Positions 18,597-27,724 of a stretch of 64,000 bases of DNA are shown piece by piece. How positions within the stretch are numbered: the stretch's first letter is position 1; each line of letters opens with the position of its first letter. The position numbers were made by a program, and so were the translations under genes. The notes below the pieces were generated by a model. The model was not told the origin of the DNA. It saw nothing but the letters and a program-made list of their open reading frames with translations, and did not search any database. This stretch comes from Streptomyces pluripotens. GTDB lineage: Bacteria > Actinomycetota > Actinomycetes > Streptomycetales > Streptomycetaceae. The stretch spans positions 5,828,001 through 5,892,000 of the forward strand of contig NZ_CP021080.1 in the NCBI RefSeq assembly GCF_000802245.2. Reading direction: 5' to 3'.

Positions 18597-19624
18597 ATGA
18601 GACGGGCCGTACCTGCGCGCACCACGTTGCTGCGACCATCCTCGGTACGGCGGCCATCCTCACTCTCACCGGCTGCGGAGCGGAACCGGCCGGCTCCCGT
18701 GTCGACGGACCCCCTCGGGCCCCCGCGGCCACGGGAGCCGGCAGCGCCGGTTCACCGTGTCCTTCCCGACTGCCCCGGCACGACGGGGGGCCCGCAGGCA
18801 GTCCGGCCGCGGACCCCGGCCCGCGTGCAGACCGCACCCCGCTTCCGCTGCCCACCGGAGGCCTGACCGAGGACGGGGTCGAGATCACCGGCCTGTCCGG
18901 CTGGACGCCCGGCGGTGGCCACGGCTGCCGGTCCGACGGGTTCCTCGCCGACTTCACGGTCACCAACCACGGCGGGACGGCGAAGACCTACACCGTCACA
19001 CTCGGCTTCCTGTCGGCGTCCAAAGGCGCGGTCGACAACGTGGAGACGACCGTCCTCGCGGTCCGGCCGGGCCAATCAGTACGGAGGACCGTTCGCACCG
19101 GGGAACTGCCTCCGGGGACCCCGGGAGTGACGAGCGTGTCGATCGTGAAGGTGCGCAGTGTGCCCCTGGCCGAGGCCCCTTCCGAGAGCGGCCCGTGCCC
19201 GGCCTCCGGTGTGCGTGTCCATGCTGACCGGGGCGACGCCGCCATGGGCCTGCGCGTGGTGGGCCTGCACCTGGAGAACTGCGGTAAGGCGCCGTACCGC
19301 CTGAACGGCCGCCCCAAGCTCCAGATCGTCGACGCCAGCCACGAACCCGTCACCGGTGTGAGCATCGTCCCCGGCGACCGGATCGCCACCGGTACCGGCG
19401 CCGACGGCACGCCCCGGGACATCATCCTCGAACCCGGCGAGCGCGCGTACGCCGGTCTGGTGTGGCGCAACACCACGGAGGCCGGTGACGGCTACGTTCC
19501 CGTCAACGCCCCGTATCTGCGTGTGTGGGCCCGGCCAGGTGCCCGACCGGTGATGACGACACCGGAACTCGACCTCGGCACGACGGGACGGCTCGGCGTC
19601 GGTCCGTGGAAGAAGGAAGGCTGA
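18597..19624 (+). CDS. DUF4232 lipoprotein, probable one-base frameshift in the signal peptide
   Basis: Most of this gene is read in the frame that ends at 19624: a lipobox-like LTLTGCG, a low-complexity Pro/Ala/Gly stretch, then a Cys-paired beta domain. The DUF4232 pattern (CPASGVRVHADRGDAAMGLR, LHLENCGKAPYRLNGRPKLQ, LEPGERAYAGLVWRN) closes the C-terminus. That frame has no sensible start near the lipobox. The ATG at 18597 gives MRRAVPARTTLL in another frame. Restoring one G in CTGCGACC (18630-18637) would join the two as MRRAVPARTTLLATILGTAA and a canonical lipoprotein signal. So it is either a real frameshift or a sequencing error. The in-frame alternative start is the GTG at 18491. Confidence 0.65.
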
Positions 19625-19703
19625 GGCGCCGGCCGCACCAGGGAGCCGGGCGCTGCACGAAAACCAGTGGTCAGCGCGGGTTGGGAGCAGGAGACTCGGA
19701 CGT

Positions 19704-21170
19704 GTGTTCCTGACGATTTCCACGCGCGGCGACGCCGCTCACCCGGCCACCGACCTCGGGTACCTGCTGCACAAGCACCCCGACAATGCCCAGAAGTTCC
19801 CCACGTCCTACGGCACTGCCCACGTCTTCTACCCAGAGGCGGACATCGAGCGCTGCACGGCTGCGCTGCTACTGGAGACCGACACGGTGGCACTGGTGCG
19901 CCGGGGCAAGGGCAAGGGCCGTGGCGGCGCCCCCGGCGCAGCGCTCGCACAGTACGTCAACGACCGCCCCTATGCGGCCTCATCGCTGCTCGCCGTAGCG
20001 CTGAGCGCCGTGTTCTCCAGCGCCCTGCGCGGGGTGTGCACCGCCCGCCCGGAGCGGGCGGCCGCACCGCTTCCGTTGCGCATCGAGGTCCCCGCGCTGC
20101 CCGCCCGCGGTGGACCGGACCTCGTGCGACGCCTCTTCGAGCCACTCGGCTGGACGGTCACCGTCGATCCCGTCGCCCTCGACGCCGAGTTCCCCGAGTG
20201 GGGCGACTCGCGGTACGTCCACCTCGCCCTGGAGAGCGAGATACTGACCCTCCAAGAGGCGCTGCGCCACCTGTACGTCCTGTTGCCCGTGCTGGACGAC
20301 GCCAAGCACTACTGGGTCTCCTCCGACGAGGTGGACAAACTGTTGCGCGCCGGTGCGGGCTGGTTGCCCGGACACCCGGAGCAGAAGCTGATCACCAGCC
20401 GGTACCTCTCCCGCCGCTGGGCACTGACCCGGCAGGCGACGGAGCGGCTGGAGTTGGTGCGGCTGGCAGAGACCGACGACAGCGAGGTCGGCGACATCGA
20501 CAACGCCGTCGGGGACGAGCCGGGGGAGACCGAGGAGAAGCCCGCCCCGCTCGCGGTACAGCGCCGGGAGGCGATCCTGACCGCCCTGTGCGATGCCGGA
20601 GCCGCCCGGGTGCTCGACCTCGGCTGCGGACAGGGGCAGTTGGTGCACGAACTGCTCAAGGACGCACGGTTCACCGAGATCGCCGCCGTCGACGTTTCCG
20701 TGCGGGCGCTCACCATCGCCGCGCGTCGGCTGAAGCTGGACCGTATGGGGGAGCGGCAAGCGGCCCGGGTGAAGCTCTTCCAGGGCTCGCTCGCCTACAC
20801 CGACAACCGGCTCAAGGGCTACGACGCAGCCGTGCTCAGCGAGGTGATCGAACACCTCGACCTGCCCCGGCTGCCCGCCCTGGAGTACGCCGTGTTCGGG
20901 CACGCGCGCCCGCGCACGGTGCTCGTGACCACCCCTAACGTCGAGTACAACATCCGCTGGGAGTCCCTCCCCGCCGGACACGTCCGGCACGGTGACCACC
21001 GCTTCGAGTGGACCCGCGAAGAGTTTTGCAGCTGGGCGCGTGCCGTCGCCGAACGGCACGGCTACGACGTTGCGTTCGTCCCCGTCGGGCCCGATGACCT
21101 AGAGGTCGGTCCGCCCACTCAGATGGCCGTGTTCCGTACCAAGCCCCAGAAGGAGGCGAAGACCGCATGA
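19704..21170 (+). CDS. hen1: 3'-terminal RNA ribose 2'-O-methyltransferase Hen1
   Basis: The 488-residue bacterial Hen1 has an N-terminal ligase-activating domain (about 1-245, starting FLTISTRGDAAHPATDLGYL) and a C-terminal SAM methyltransferase domain. SAM motif I is DLGCGQG at 305-311, and the metal-site motif EVIEH is at 380-384, as in plant Hen1. It methylates the 2'-OH at the break of cleaved tRNA before ligation, so the repaired RNA resists a second cut. The stop overlaps the pnkp start (ATGA). The GTG at 19704 follows AGGAGA and is preferred. The pair is the known bacterial RNA-repair operon. Confidence 0.96.
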   Translation: MFLTISTRGDAAHPATDLGYLLHKHPDNAQKFPTSYGTAHVFYPEADIERCTAALLLETDTVALVRRGKGKGRGGAPGAALAQYVNDRPYAASSLLAVALSAVFSSALRGVCTARPERAAAPLPLRIEVPALPARGGPDLVRRLFEPLGWTVTVDPVALDAEFPEWGDSRYVHLALESEILTLQEALRHLYVLLPVLDDAKHYWVSSDEVDKLLRAGAGWLPGHPEQKLITSRYLSRRWALTRQATERLELVRLAETDDSEVGDIDNAVGDEPGETEEKPAPLAVQRREAILTALCDAGAARVLDLGCGQGQLVHELLKDARFTEIAAVDVSVRALTIAARRLKLDRMGERQAARVKLFQGSLAYTDNRLKGYDAAVLSEVIEHLDLPRLPALEYAVFGHARPRTVLVTTPNVEYNIRWESLPAGHVRHGDHRFEWTREEFCSWARAVAERHGYDVAFVPVGPDDLEVGPPTQMAVFRTKPQKEAKTA

Positions 21171-23707
21171 CCGAGTCCCGCACGGGACGGGTCCTCCCCG
21201 TCACGGATCTCTCCCTCGTCGTGCTCGTCGGTGCCTCCGGCTCCGGCAAGTCCACCTTCGCCCGCAGGCACTTCAAGCCCACCGAGGTGATCTCCTCCGA
21301 CTTCTGCCGCGGCCTGGTCTGCGACGACGAGAACGACCAGAGCGCGAGCAGGGATGCCTTCGACGTCCTGCACTACATCGCCGGCAAGCGGCTGGCGGCT
21401 GGACGCCGCACCGTCGTCGACGCCACCAGCGTGCAGCAGGACGGCCGGCGGCAGTTGATCGAACTGGCGAAGAGGCACGACGTGCTGCCCATCGCCATCG
21501 TGCTGGACATGCCGGAGGAGGTGTGCGCCCAGCGCAATGCGGTCCGCACCGACCGTGCGGACATGCCCCGCCGGGTCATTCAGCGCCACATCCGCGAACT
21601 TCGCCGTTCGCTCCGGCACTTGGAGCGCGAGGGCTTCCGCAAGGTGCACGTCCTGCGCGGGGTGGAGGAGGCGGAGAACGCCATCGTCGTCACCGAAAAG
21701 CGCTTCAACGACCTCACCCACCTCACCGGTCCCTTCGACATCATCGGCGACGTCCATGGCTGCTCCGCCGAACTAGAGTCGTTGCTCGCCGAACTGGGGT
21801 ACCAGGACGGCGAGCACCCGCAGGGCCGGACCGCCGTATTCGTCGGCGACCTGGTTGACCGGGGTCCGGACACCCCGGGCGTGCTGCGCCGGGTGATGTC
21901 GATGGTCGCGGCGGGCAACGCGCTGTGCGTGCCGGGTAACCACGAGAACAAGTACGGCCGCTACCTCAAGGGCCGCATGGTCCAGCACACCCATGGTCTC
22001 GCCGAGACCATCACGCAGATGGAGGGCGAGAGCGAGGAGTTCAGGGGCCAGGTCCGCACGTTCCTGGACGGGCTGGTCAGCCACTACGTCCTCGACGGCG
22101 GCCGGCTCGTGGTGTGTCACGCCGGCTTGCCCGAGAAGTACCACGGCCGTACTTCCGGCCGGGTGCGTTCGCACGCCCTGTACGGCGACACCACCGGCGA
22201 GACCGACGAGTTCGGGCTGCCGGTGCGCTACCCGTGGGCGGAGGACTACCGGGGTCGGGCGGCCGTGGTCTACGGTCACACCCCGGTGCCGAAGGCCACC
22301 TGGCTCAACAACACCATCTGCCTGGACACCGGCGCCGTGTTCGGCGGCAAGCTGACCGCGCTGCGCTGGCCGGAGCGCGAGTTGGTCGACGTATCGGCCG
22401 AACGGGTCTGGTACGAGCCGGCGAAGCCGCTGCGCTCCGACGCGCCGGGCGGACACGACGGACGCCCGCTGGACCTGGCGGACGTGCACGGCCGCCGCAG
22501 CGTGGAGACCCGGCACGCGGGCAGGGTGGCCGTCCGCGAGGAGAACGCGGCGGCGGCCCTGGAGGTCATGAGCCGCTTCGCGATCGACCCGCGGATGCTG
22601 CCGTACCTGCCGCCGACCATGGCACCGGCGGCGACCTCCACGCTGGACGGTTACCTGGAGCATCCGCAGGAGGCCTTCGCGCAGTACGCGCAGGACGGGG
22701 TCGCGCGGGTCGTGTGCCAGGAGAAGCACATGGGTTCGCGGGCCGTGGCCCTGGTGTGCCGGGACGCTGAGGTGGCACGCAGGGTCTTCGGCGTGGACGG
22801 TCCGGCCGGATCGCTGTACACCCGCACCGGCCGGCCCTTCTTCGACGATGCCGAGGTGACCGAGGAGATCCTCGGCCGGCTGCGTGCGGCGGCCGGGGAC
22901 GCGGGCCTGTGGGACGAACTCGACTCCGACTGGCTGTTGCTGGACGCCGAGTTGATGCCGTGGTCACTGAAGGCCGTGGGCCTGCTGCGCGGCCAGTACG
23001 CGGCCGTGGGCGCCGCCTCCGGCGCGGTGTTCCCGGCTGCGCTGGCCGCCCTGGAGACCGCCGCCGCGCGTGGTGTCGACGTGGGTGGACTGCTGACGCG
23101 TCAGCGTGAACGCGCCGCCGACGCTGCTGCGTTCACCGCCGCCTACCGTCGCTACTGCTGGACCACTGACGGACTGGAGGGCGTCCGCCTGGCCCCCTTC
23201 CAGATCCTCGCCGCCGCCGGGCGCAGCCTCGCCGGGCTGGCGCACGACGAGCAACTCGCCCTGATTGACCGCATGGTGGAACACGATGGCAGCGGACTGC
23301 TGCAGACGACCCGACGGCTGTACGTCGATACCGCAGACCCGGAATCGGTGGGCGCGGGTGTGGACTGGTGGTTGGAGATGACCGGCCGGGGCGGCGAGGG
23401 CATGGTCGTCAAACCGGTGGGTGCGCTGGTCCGCACCGAGGACGGCCGGCTGGTGCAGCCTGGCATCAAGTGCCGGGGCCGGGAGTACCTGCGGATCATC
23501 TACGGTCCCGAGTACACCCGGCCGGACAATCTGGCCCGGCTGCGGCAGCGGTTCCTGAACCACAAGCGGTCCCTCGCCCTGCGTGAGTACGCCCTGGGCC
23601 TGGAGGCCCTGGACCGGCTTGCCGACGGTGAGCCGCTGTGGCGGGTGCACGAGGCGGTGTTCGGGGTGCTGGCGCTGGAGTCGGAGCCGGTGGATCCGCG
23701 TCTGTAG
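21167..23707 (+). CDS. pnkp: Polynucleotide kinase-phosphatase-ligase Pnkp
   Basis: The 846-residue protein has three modules. The 5' kinase has P-loop GASGSGKST at 22-30. The 2',3'-phosphatase is a metallophosphoesterase with GDVHG at 194-198, GDLVDRG at 227-233 and GNHE at 257-260. The C-terminal ATP-grasp-like adenylyltransferase/ligase domain has motif I EKHMGSR with nucleophile Lys520. Together these heal both ends of broken RNA. The ligase step needs Hen1, encoded just upstream with a 4-bp overlap. Length and domain order match the family. A strong hairpin terminator follows at 23760-23804. Confidence 0.96.
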   Translation: MTESRTGRVLPVTDLSLVVLVGASGSGKSTFARRHFKPTEVISSDFCRGLVCDDENDQSASRDAFDVLHYIAGKRLAAGRRTVVDATSVQQDGRRQLIELAKRHDVLPIAIVLDMPEEVCAQRNAVRTDRADMPRRVIQRHIRELRRSLRHLEREGFRKVHVLRGVEEAENAIVVTEKRFNDLTHLTGPFDIIGDVHGCSAELESLLAELGYQDGEHPQGRTAVFVGDLVDRGPDTPGVLRRVMSMVAAGNALCVPGNHENKYGRYLKGRMVQHTHGLAETITQMEGESEEFRGQVRTFLDGLVSHYVLDGGRLVVCHAGLPEKYHGRTSGRVRSHALYGDTTGETDEFGLPVRYPWAEDYRGRAAVVYGHTPVPKATWLNNTICLDTGAVFGGKLTALRWPERELVDVSAERVWYEPAKPLRSDAPGGHDGRPLDLADVHGRRSVETRHAGRVAVREENAAAALEVMSRFAIDPRMLPYLPPTMAPAATSTLDGYLEHPQEAFAQYAQDGVARVVCQEKHMGSRAVALVCRDAEVARRVFGVDGPAGSLYTRTGRPFFDDAEVTEEILGRLRAAAGDAGLWDELDSDWLLLDAELMPWSLKAVGLLRGQYAAVGAASGAVFPAALAALETAAARGVDVGGLLTRQRERAADAAAFTAAYRRYCWTTDGLEGVRLAPFQILAAAGRSLAGLAHDEQLALIDRMVEHDGSGLLQTTRRLYVDTADPESVGAGVDWWLEMTGRGGEGMVVKPVGALVRTEDGRLVQPGIKCRGREYLRIIYGPEYTRPDNLARLRQRFLNHKRSLALREYALGLEALDRLADGEPLWRVHEAVFGVLALESEPVDPRL

Positions 23708-23759
23708 GGCCCGGACCGGAACGTCCCCGCGCAACTGCGCCGGCCGCCCCGCCCGGTGG

Positions 23760-23804
23760 CTCCCGTCCGGCGCAGAGCCAGTTGCTCTGCGCCGGCTGCG
23801 GGAG
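23760..23804 (+). terminator. Strong intrinsic terminator after pnkp
   Basis: CCGGCGCAGAGC (23767-23778) pairs perfectly with GCTCTGCGCCGG (23784-23795) around the loop CAGTT. An outer CTCCCG/CGGGAG arm (23760-23765, 23799-23804) extends the stem. It lies 52 bp after the pnkp stop. Confidence 0.8.
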
Positions 23805-23963
23805 TCGGGTGGTGTCCGGGCCTTCGCCCGTCCGGTGCCTGGCCGCGCGCCTCCGGCGCCGGCCTGCGCCGTCACCGCGACACGGGTGCCGAGGCGGCCT
23901 TGGCCGGTGACGGCGAGGTCGCTGCTCACCGGCTGCTGCCGGTACCGCAAGGGTCAGTCCCAT

Positions 23964-23997
23964 CCGTCAGTGGCGCGGTTCCGTCAGTGGCGCGGTC
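23964..23997. repeat. 17-bp tandem duplication in the pnkp-SPFH spacer
   Basis: CCGTCAGTGGCGCGGTT (23964-23980) is followed directly by CCGTCAGTGGCGCGGTC (23981-23997), one mismatch apart. It lies in the 352-bp gap 23708-24059 between convergent units, which otherwise holds only the pnkp terminator. No function is evident. Confidence 0.8.
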
Positions 23998-24059
23998 GTG
24001 TTCCCCCAGCTCCTGGTACTCGGTGTTCCGGTGGAGGAGCACCGCACGAGGGGCGAGAC

Positions 24060-25103
24060 TCACGCCCCCGCCTCAGGAGCGCCGCCGAGCTTGCTGAGCA
24101 GGCCGGTCAGCACGTCCGGAGCGATGGTCACACTGTCGATGTCCGGCACGTTCTCGGCCAGGTGCACAGCGGCCATGGCGTGCAGGGTCGCCGTCTCGGC
24201 ACCGGCGTGCACCCGCAGCCATGCGGCCTGTGCCTCGGCCCGGGCCGCACCCACCTCGCGGACCTGCTCGGCTTCCGCGCGCGCGAGCCGTTCCGTGCCG
24301 GCCGCCTCGGCCTCCGCCAGGCGCACCGTGCGGGCCGCCTCCGCCTCGGCACGCACCCGGTCCGTGGCCGCCTGCCCCTCGGCCTCGCGTCGGGCGTTCG
24401 TGCCGCGCTGGTCGACCAGCTGCTCCTCGCGCCGGGCCAGTTCGATGCGGCTGGCCACTTCGTTCTCGGAGATCGCACGCTCCCGTTCGACGGCCACGGC
24501 CCGGCGCTCGTACGTTGCCCGGTCGGCCTCCTGCTGGATCTGCTCCCGGGCGGGGGTGCGCAGTGCCCGCTCCACCTCCGGTTCCGGACGCAACGCCACC
24601 ACGCGGACGGTGACCACCTCGATGCCGGTGGCCGGCAGCCTGGGCTCGGCGGTCAGCCCGGCCGCGAGGCGCTCGCGCACCGAGCCGACCCCGTCGGTCA
24701 GCGCGGCCGACAACGGTGTACGGGTCATGACGTCCAGAGCCTGCTCCTACGCCGTCTCGGTGAGGAGAGTGCCCAGCTGTTCCAGCGGAGTGCCGTGCCA
24801 GGCGCCCGTGTCCGGGTCGATCGAGAAGTCGAGACGGGTGGCGGCGAGCGCCGGGTCGCCGATCCGGTAGGTCACCGTCGCCTGGACCGTCACGTCCTGG
24901 AAGTCGGCTGTGCGGGTGTGCAGGGTCATCGCCAGTTCCCTGTCGTCCAGCGGGACTTCGGAGAGGGCGGCGGTCAGCACGCGGAACCGGAAGCTGAGTC
25001 CGGGGCCGTCGTGGACCAGTCTGCCGGAGCGGTGGTGGCGGATGTGTGCGGTCGGTGCGGCGCGCAGGTGGCGCCAGCCGAAGCGCTGGGTTATGTCGGC
25101 CAT
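24060..25103 (-). pseudogene. SPFH/band-7 (stomatin-like) protein gene interrupted by an in-frame amber codon
   Basis: One frame runs from the ATG at 25103 (AAGGAGACGG upstream) to the stop at 24060-24062, but a TAG at 24747-24749 splits it. The first part (118 residues) has the start of an SPFH domain; the second (from the ATG at 24728, 222 residues) has the rest plus a long Ala/Glu/Arg-rich coiled coil (about 80-180) and a C-terminal cap. Around the stop the peptide reads LLTETA-stop-EQALDVM; CAG to TAG would restore Gln, a common residue there. SPFH proteins oligomerise at membranes. The gene is either dead, read through at low level, or making two fragments. Confidence 0.78.
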
Positions 25104-25121
25104 GGGACCCCCGTCTCCTTC

Positions 25122-25170
25122 TCGTCAAATTGACGATAGGTGGTATCGCTTCTTCTCGTCAAGTAGACGA
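25122..25170. promoter_or_regulatory. Twin 15-bp operator-like palindromes between SPFH gene and arcA
   Basis: TCGTCAAATTGACGA (25122-25136) is a perfect 7-bp inverted repeat with a 1-nt centre. TCGTCAAGTAGACGA (25156-25170) matches 12 of its 15 positions. Both are preceded by TTC. Their centres are 34 bp apart. They lie 19 bp upstream of the SPFH start and 67 bp upstream of arcA, so they could bind one regulator that controls either gene. No regulator gene adjoins. Confidence 0.6.
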
Positions 25171-25236
25171 AAACTGGTGGGTGCGGAAACCGGCGAGTGG
25201 CGGGTGAACCGTGGTTCCGGTGGTCAGGATGGAGGC

Positions 25237-26460
25237 ATGGGATTCCACGTCGACTCCGAGGTCGGGCGGCTGCGCCGCGTCATCCTGCACCGGCCGGATC
25301 TTGAGCTCAAAAGGCTCACCCCCAGCAACAAGGACGCCCTCCTCTTTGACGACGTGCTCTGGGTGCGCCGGGCGCGCGCCGAGCACGACGGCTTTGCCGA
25401 TGCGCTGCGTGACCGTGGTGTCGCCGTCCATCTCTTCGGCGACCTGCTCGTCGAGGCCCTGGAGGTTCCCGAGGCCCGCACCCTGGTCCTGGACCGGGTC
25501 TTCGATGAGAAGGAGTACGGTCCCCTGGCCGCCGACCGCCTGCGCGCCGTCTTCGAACGGATGGCCCCGGCCGAACTGGCCGAGGTGCTGGTCGGCGGAA
25601 TGACCAAGCGGGAGTACCTGGAAGTCCATGCGGAGCCGGTCTCCGTCCGTTTCCATGTCATGGACCTGGACGACTTCCTGCTCCCCCCGCTGCCCAACCA
25701 CCTTTTCACCCGTGACACCTCGGCGTGGATCTACGACGGTGTTTCCATCAATGCCATGCGCTGGCCAGCCCGCCGGCGGGAGACCGTCCACTTCGAGGCG
25801 ATCTACAGCTATCACCCGCTCTTCCGTGATGAAACGTTCCGTGTCTGGTCCCGTGGGCAGGCTGACTATCCGTCCACCATCGAGGGCGGTGACGTCCTGG
25901 TGATCGGCAACGGTGCCGTCCTGATCGGCATGAGCGAGCGCACCACCCCGCAGGCGGTGGAGATGCTGGCTCACAAGCTGTTCGCGGCGGGCTCGGCGCA
26001 CACCATCGTCGCGCTCGACATGCCCAAGCGCCGGGCCTTCATGCACCTCGATACGGTGATGACCATGGTCGATGCCGACACCTTCACTCAGTACGCGGGG
26101 CTGGGCATGCTGCGCTCCTACACCATCGAGCCGGGCGTGGGTGAGCGTGAATTGAAGGTCACCGACCATCCTCCGGAGCACATGCACCGCGCGATCGCCG
26201 CGGCGCTCGGCCTGGGGAAGATCCGGGTACTGACCGCCACGCAGGACGTGCATGCCGCCGAGCGCGAGCAGTGGGACGACGGCTGTAACGTCCTGGCCGT
26301 CGAGCCCGGAGTCGTCGTGGCCTATGAACGGAACTCGACCACCAACACCCATCTGCGCAAGCAGGGCATCGAGGTGATCGAGATCCCGGGGAGTGAACTG
26401 GGGCGGGGTCGGGGAGGCCCCCGGTGCATGAGTTGTCCCGTGGAGCGTGAGGCGGTGTGA
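25237..26460 (+). CDS. arcA: Arginine deiminase
   Basis: The 407-residue enzyme converts L-arginine to citrulline and ammonia, step one of the arginine deiminase pathway. Visible motifs are the N-terminal [24 protein letters not shown] at 157-160, EGGDV at 216-220, [10 protein letters not shown] at about 270-279, and the C-terminal CMSCP (397-401), which carries the nucleophilic Cys. Length is normal. The ATG at 25237 follows GGATGGAGG closely. The gene is followed 91 bp later by an ornithine carbamoyltransferase gene. Confidence 0.96.
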   Translation: MGFHVDSEVGRLRRVILHRPDLELKRLTPSNKDALLFDDVLWVRRARAEHDGFADALRDRGVAVHLFGDLLVEALEVPEARTLVLDRVFDEKEYGPLAADRLRAVFERMAPAELAEVLVGGMTKREYLEVHAEPVSVRFHVMDLDDFLLPPLPNHLFTRDTSAWIYDGVSINAMRWPARRRETVHFEAIYSYHPLFRDETFRVWSRGQADYPSTIEGGDVLVIGNGAVLIGMSERTTPQAVEMLAHKLFAAGSAHTIVALDMPKRRAFMHLDTVMTMVDADTFTQYAGLGMLRSYTIEPGVGERELKVTDHPPEHMHRAIAAALGLGKIRVLTATQDVHAAEREQWDDGCNVLAVEPGVVVAYERNSTTNTHLRKQGIEVIEIPGSELGRGRGGPRCMSCPVEREAV

Positions 26461-26481
26461 CCGGGCGGACCATCGGCTCCT

Positions 26482-26509
26482 GTATAGAAATGCTGAATAT
26501 CGTATAGAA
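26482..26509 (+). promoter_or_regulatory. AT-rich direct repeats in front of the carbamoyltransferase gene
   Basis: GTATAGAA occurs at 26482-26489 and again at 26502-26509, exactly 20 bp (two helical turns) apart. They sit inside an unusually AT-rich stretch of the arcA-argF spacer, about 43-70 nt before the start codon. The layout fits activator or repressor half-sites, or a promoter with overlapping operator. ArgR-type control is possible but the match to an ARG box is poor. Confidence 0.4.
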
Positions 26510-26551
26510 TTCCACGGTCCCTGTAGCCGTCGTACCCCTGGAGCGCCCCCC

Positions 26552-27559
26552 ATGGCGACAGTCCCGACCGCCCTCGCCGGCCGTCACTTCCTCAAGGAGC
26601 TGGACTTCACCGGAGAGGAGTTCCGCGGTCTGGTCGAACTGGCCGCCGAGCTGAAGGCGGCCAAGAAGGCGGGGACCGAGACGCAGTACCTGCAGGGCAG
26701 GAACATCGCGCTGATCTTCGAGAAGACCTCGACGCGCACCCGCTGCGCGTTCGAGGTCGCCGCCGCCGACCAGGGTGCCCGCACGACGTACCTCGACCCC
26801 ACCGGCTCACAGATCGGGCACAAGGAGTCGGTGAAGGACACCGCGCGTGTCCTCGGCCGGATGTACGACGGGATCGAGTACCGCGGGGACAGCCAGGCCA
26901 CGGTCGAGGAACTCGCCGCCCACGCGGGCGTCCCCGTCTACAACGGGCTCACCGACGACTGGCACCCCACCCAGATGCTCGCCGACGTGCTCACCATGAC
27001 CGAGCACAGTGCCGGACCGCTGACGGATACCACCTTCGCCTACCTCGGCGACGCCCGCTTCAACATGGGCAACTCCTACCTGGTCACTGGTGCGCTGCTC
27101 GGCTTGGACGTACGGATCGTGGCCCCCCGGGAGTACTGGCCGGCCCAGGAGGTGGTTGCCCGCGCCCGGGGGTTGGCCGAGTCCAGCGGGGCCCGCATCA
27201 CCCTCACCGAGGACATCACGAAGGGCGTCGCCGGCGCCGGTTTCGTCGCCACCGACGTGTGGGTGTCCATGGGCGAGCCGAAGGAGGTGTGGGCGGAGCG
27301 CATCGGCGCGCTGTCGTCGTACGCCGTCACCATGGACGTCCTGCGCGCCACCGGCAATCCGGACGTGAAGTTCCTGCACTGCCTACCGGCCTTCCACGAT
27401 CTCGGTACCAGGGTCGGCCGGGAGATCCACGAGGCCTACGGACTCCGCTCACTCGAGGTCACCGACGAGGTGTTCGAGTCCGAGCACTCGGTCGTCTTCG
27501 ACGAGGCCGAGAACCGCCTGCACACCATCAAGGCGGTGCTGGTAGCCACCCTCGCCTGA
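26552..27559 (+). CDS. argF: Ornithine carbamoyltransferase (probably catabolic, ArcB role)
   Basis: The 335-residue transcarbamylase interconverts citrulline plus phosphate and ornithine plus carbamoyl phosphate. The carbamoyl-phosphate loop STRTR is at 60-64 ([14 protein letters not shown]), the HPTQ loop is in [13 protein letters not shown], and the ornithine loop HCLP is in [10 protein letters not shown]. The ATG at 26552 is chosen over the upstream frame from 26447, which overlaps arcA. Lying right after arcA and before a permease, it most likely runs in the degradative direction. No carbamate kinase (arcC) is in the window, so ATP recovery from carbamoyl phosphate must be elsewhere or absent. 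Confidence 0.94.
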   Translation: MATVPTALAGRHFLKELDFTGEEFRGLVELAAELKAAKKAGTETQYLQGRNIALIFEKTSTRTRCAFEVAAADQGARTTYLDPTGSQIGHKESVKDTARVLGRMYDGIEYRGDSQATVEELAAHAGVPVYNGLTDDWHPTQMLADVLTMTEHSAGPLTDTTFAYLGDARFNMGNSYLVTGALLGLDVRIVAPREYWPAQEVVARARGLAESSGARITLTEDITKGVAGAGFVATDVWVSMGEPKEVWAERIGALSSYAVTMDVLRATGNPDVKFLHCLPAFHDLGTRVGREIHEAYGLRSLEVTDEVFESEHSVVFDEAENRLHTIKAVLVATLA

Positions 27560-27613
27560 CCCCGGTCGGTGAGAAGCCCTGACCCGATGGGCCTCACCAG
27601 GCCTTATCCTGAC

Positions 27614-27648
27614 CGGCGGCCCCAGAATCACCCTTTTTGGGGCCGCCG
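27614..27648 (+). terminator. Hairpin between argF and the permease
   Basis: CGGCGGCCCC (27614-27623) pairs perfectly with GGGGCCGCCG (27639-27648) across a 15-nt loop. It ends 55 nt after the argF stop and 77 nt before the permease start. It can terminate argF transcription or act as an attenuator for the permease; no U tract follows. Confidence 0.65.
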
Positions 27649-27724
27649 CCGCGACTTCCCCGAGCAGTTCGAGCAGGGGACACCCAGACGGTCGCCCGCA
27701 CCACCAGAAACGAGCACCACCCGC

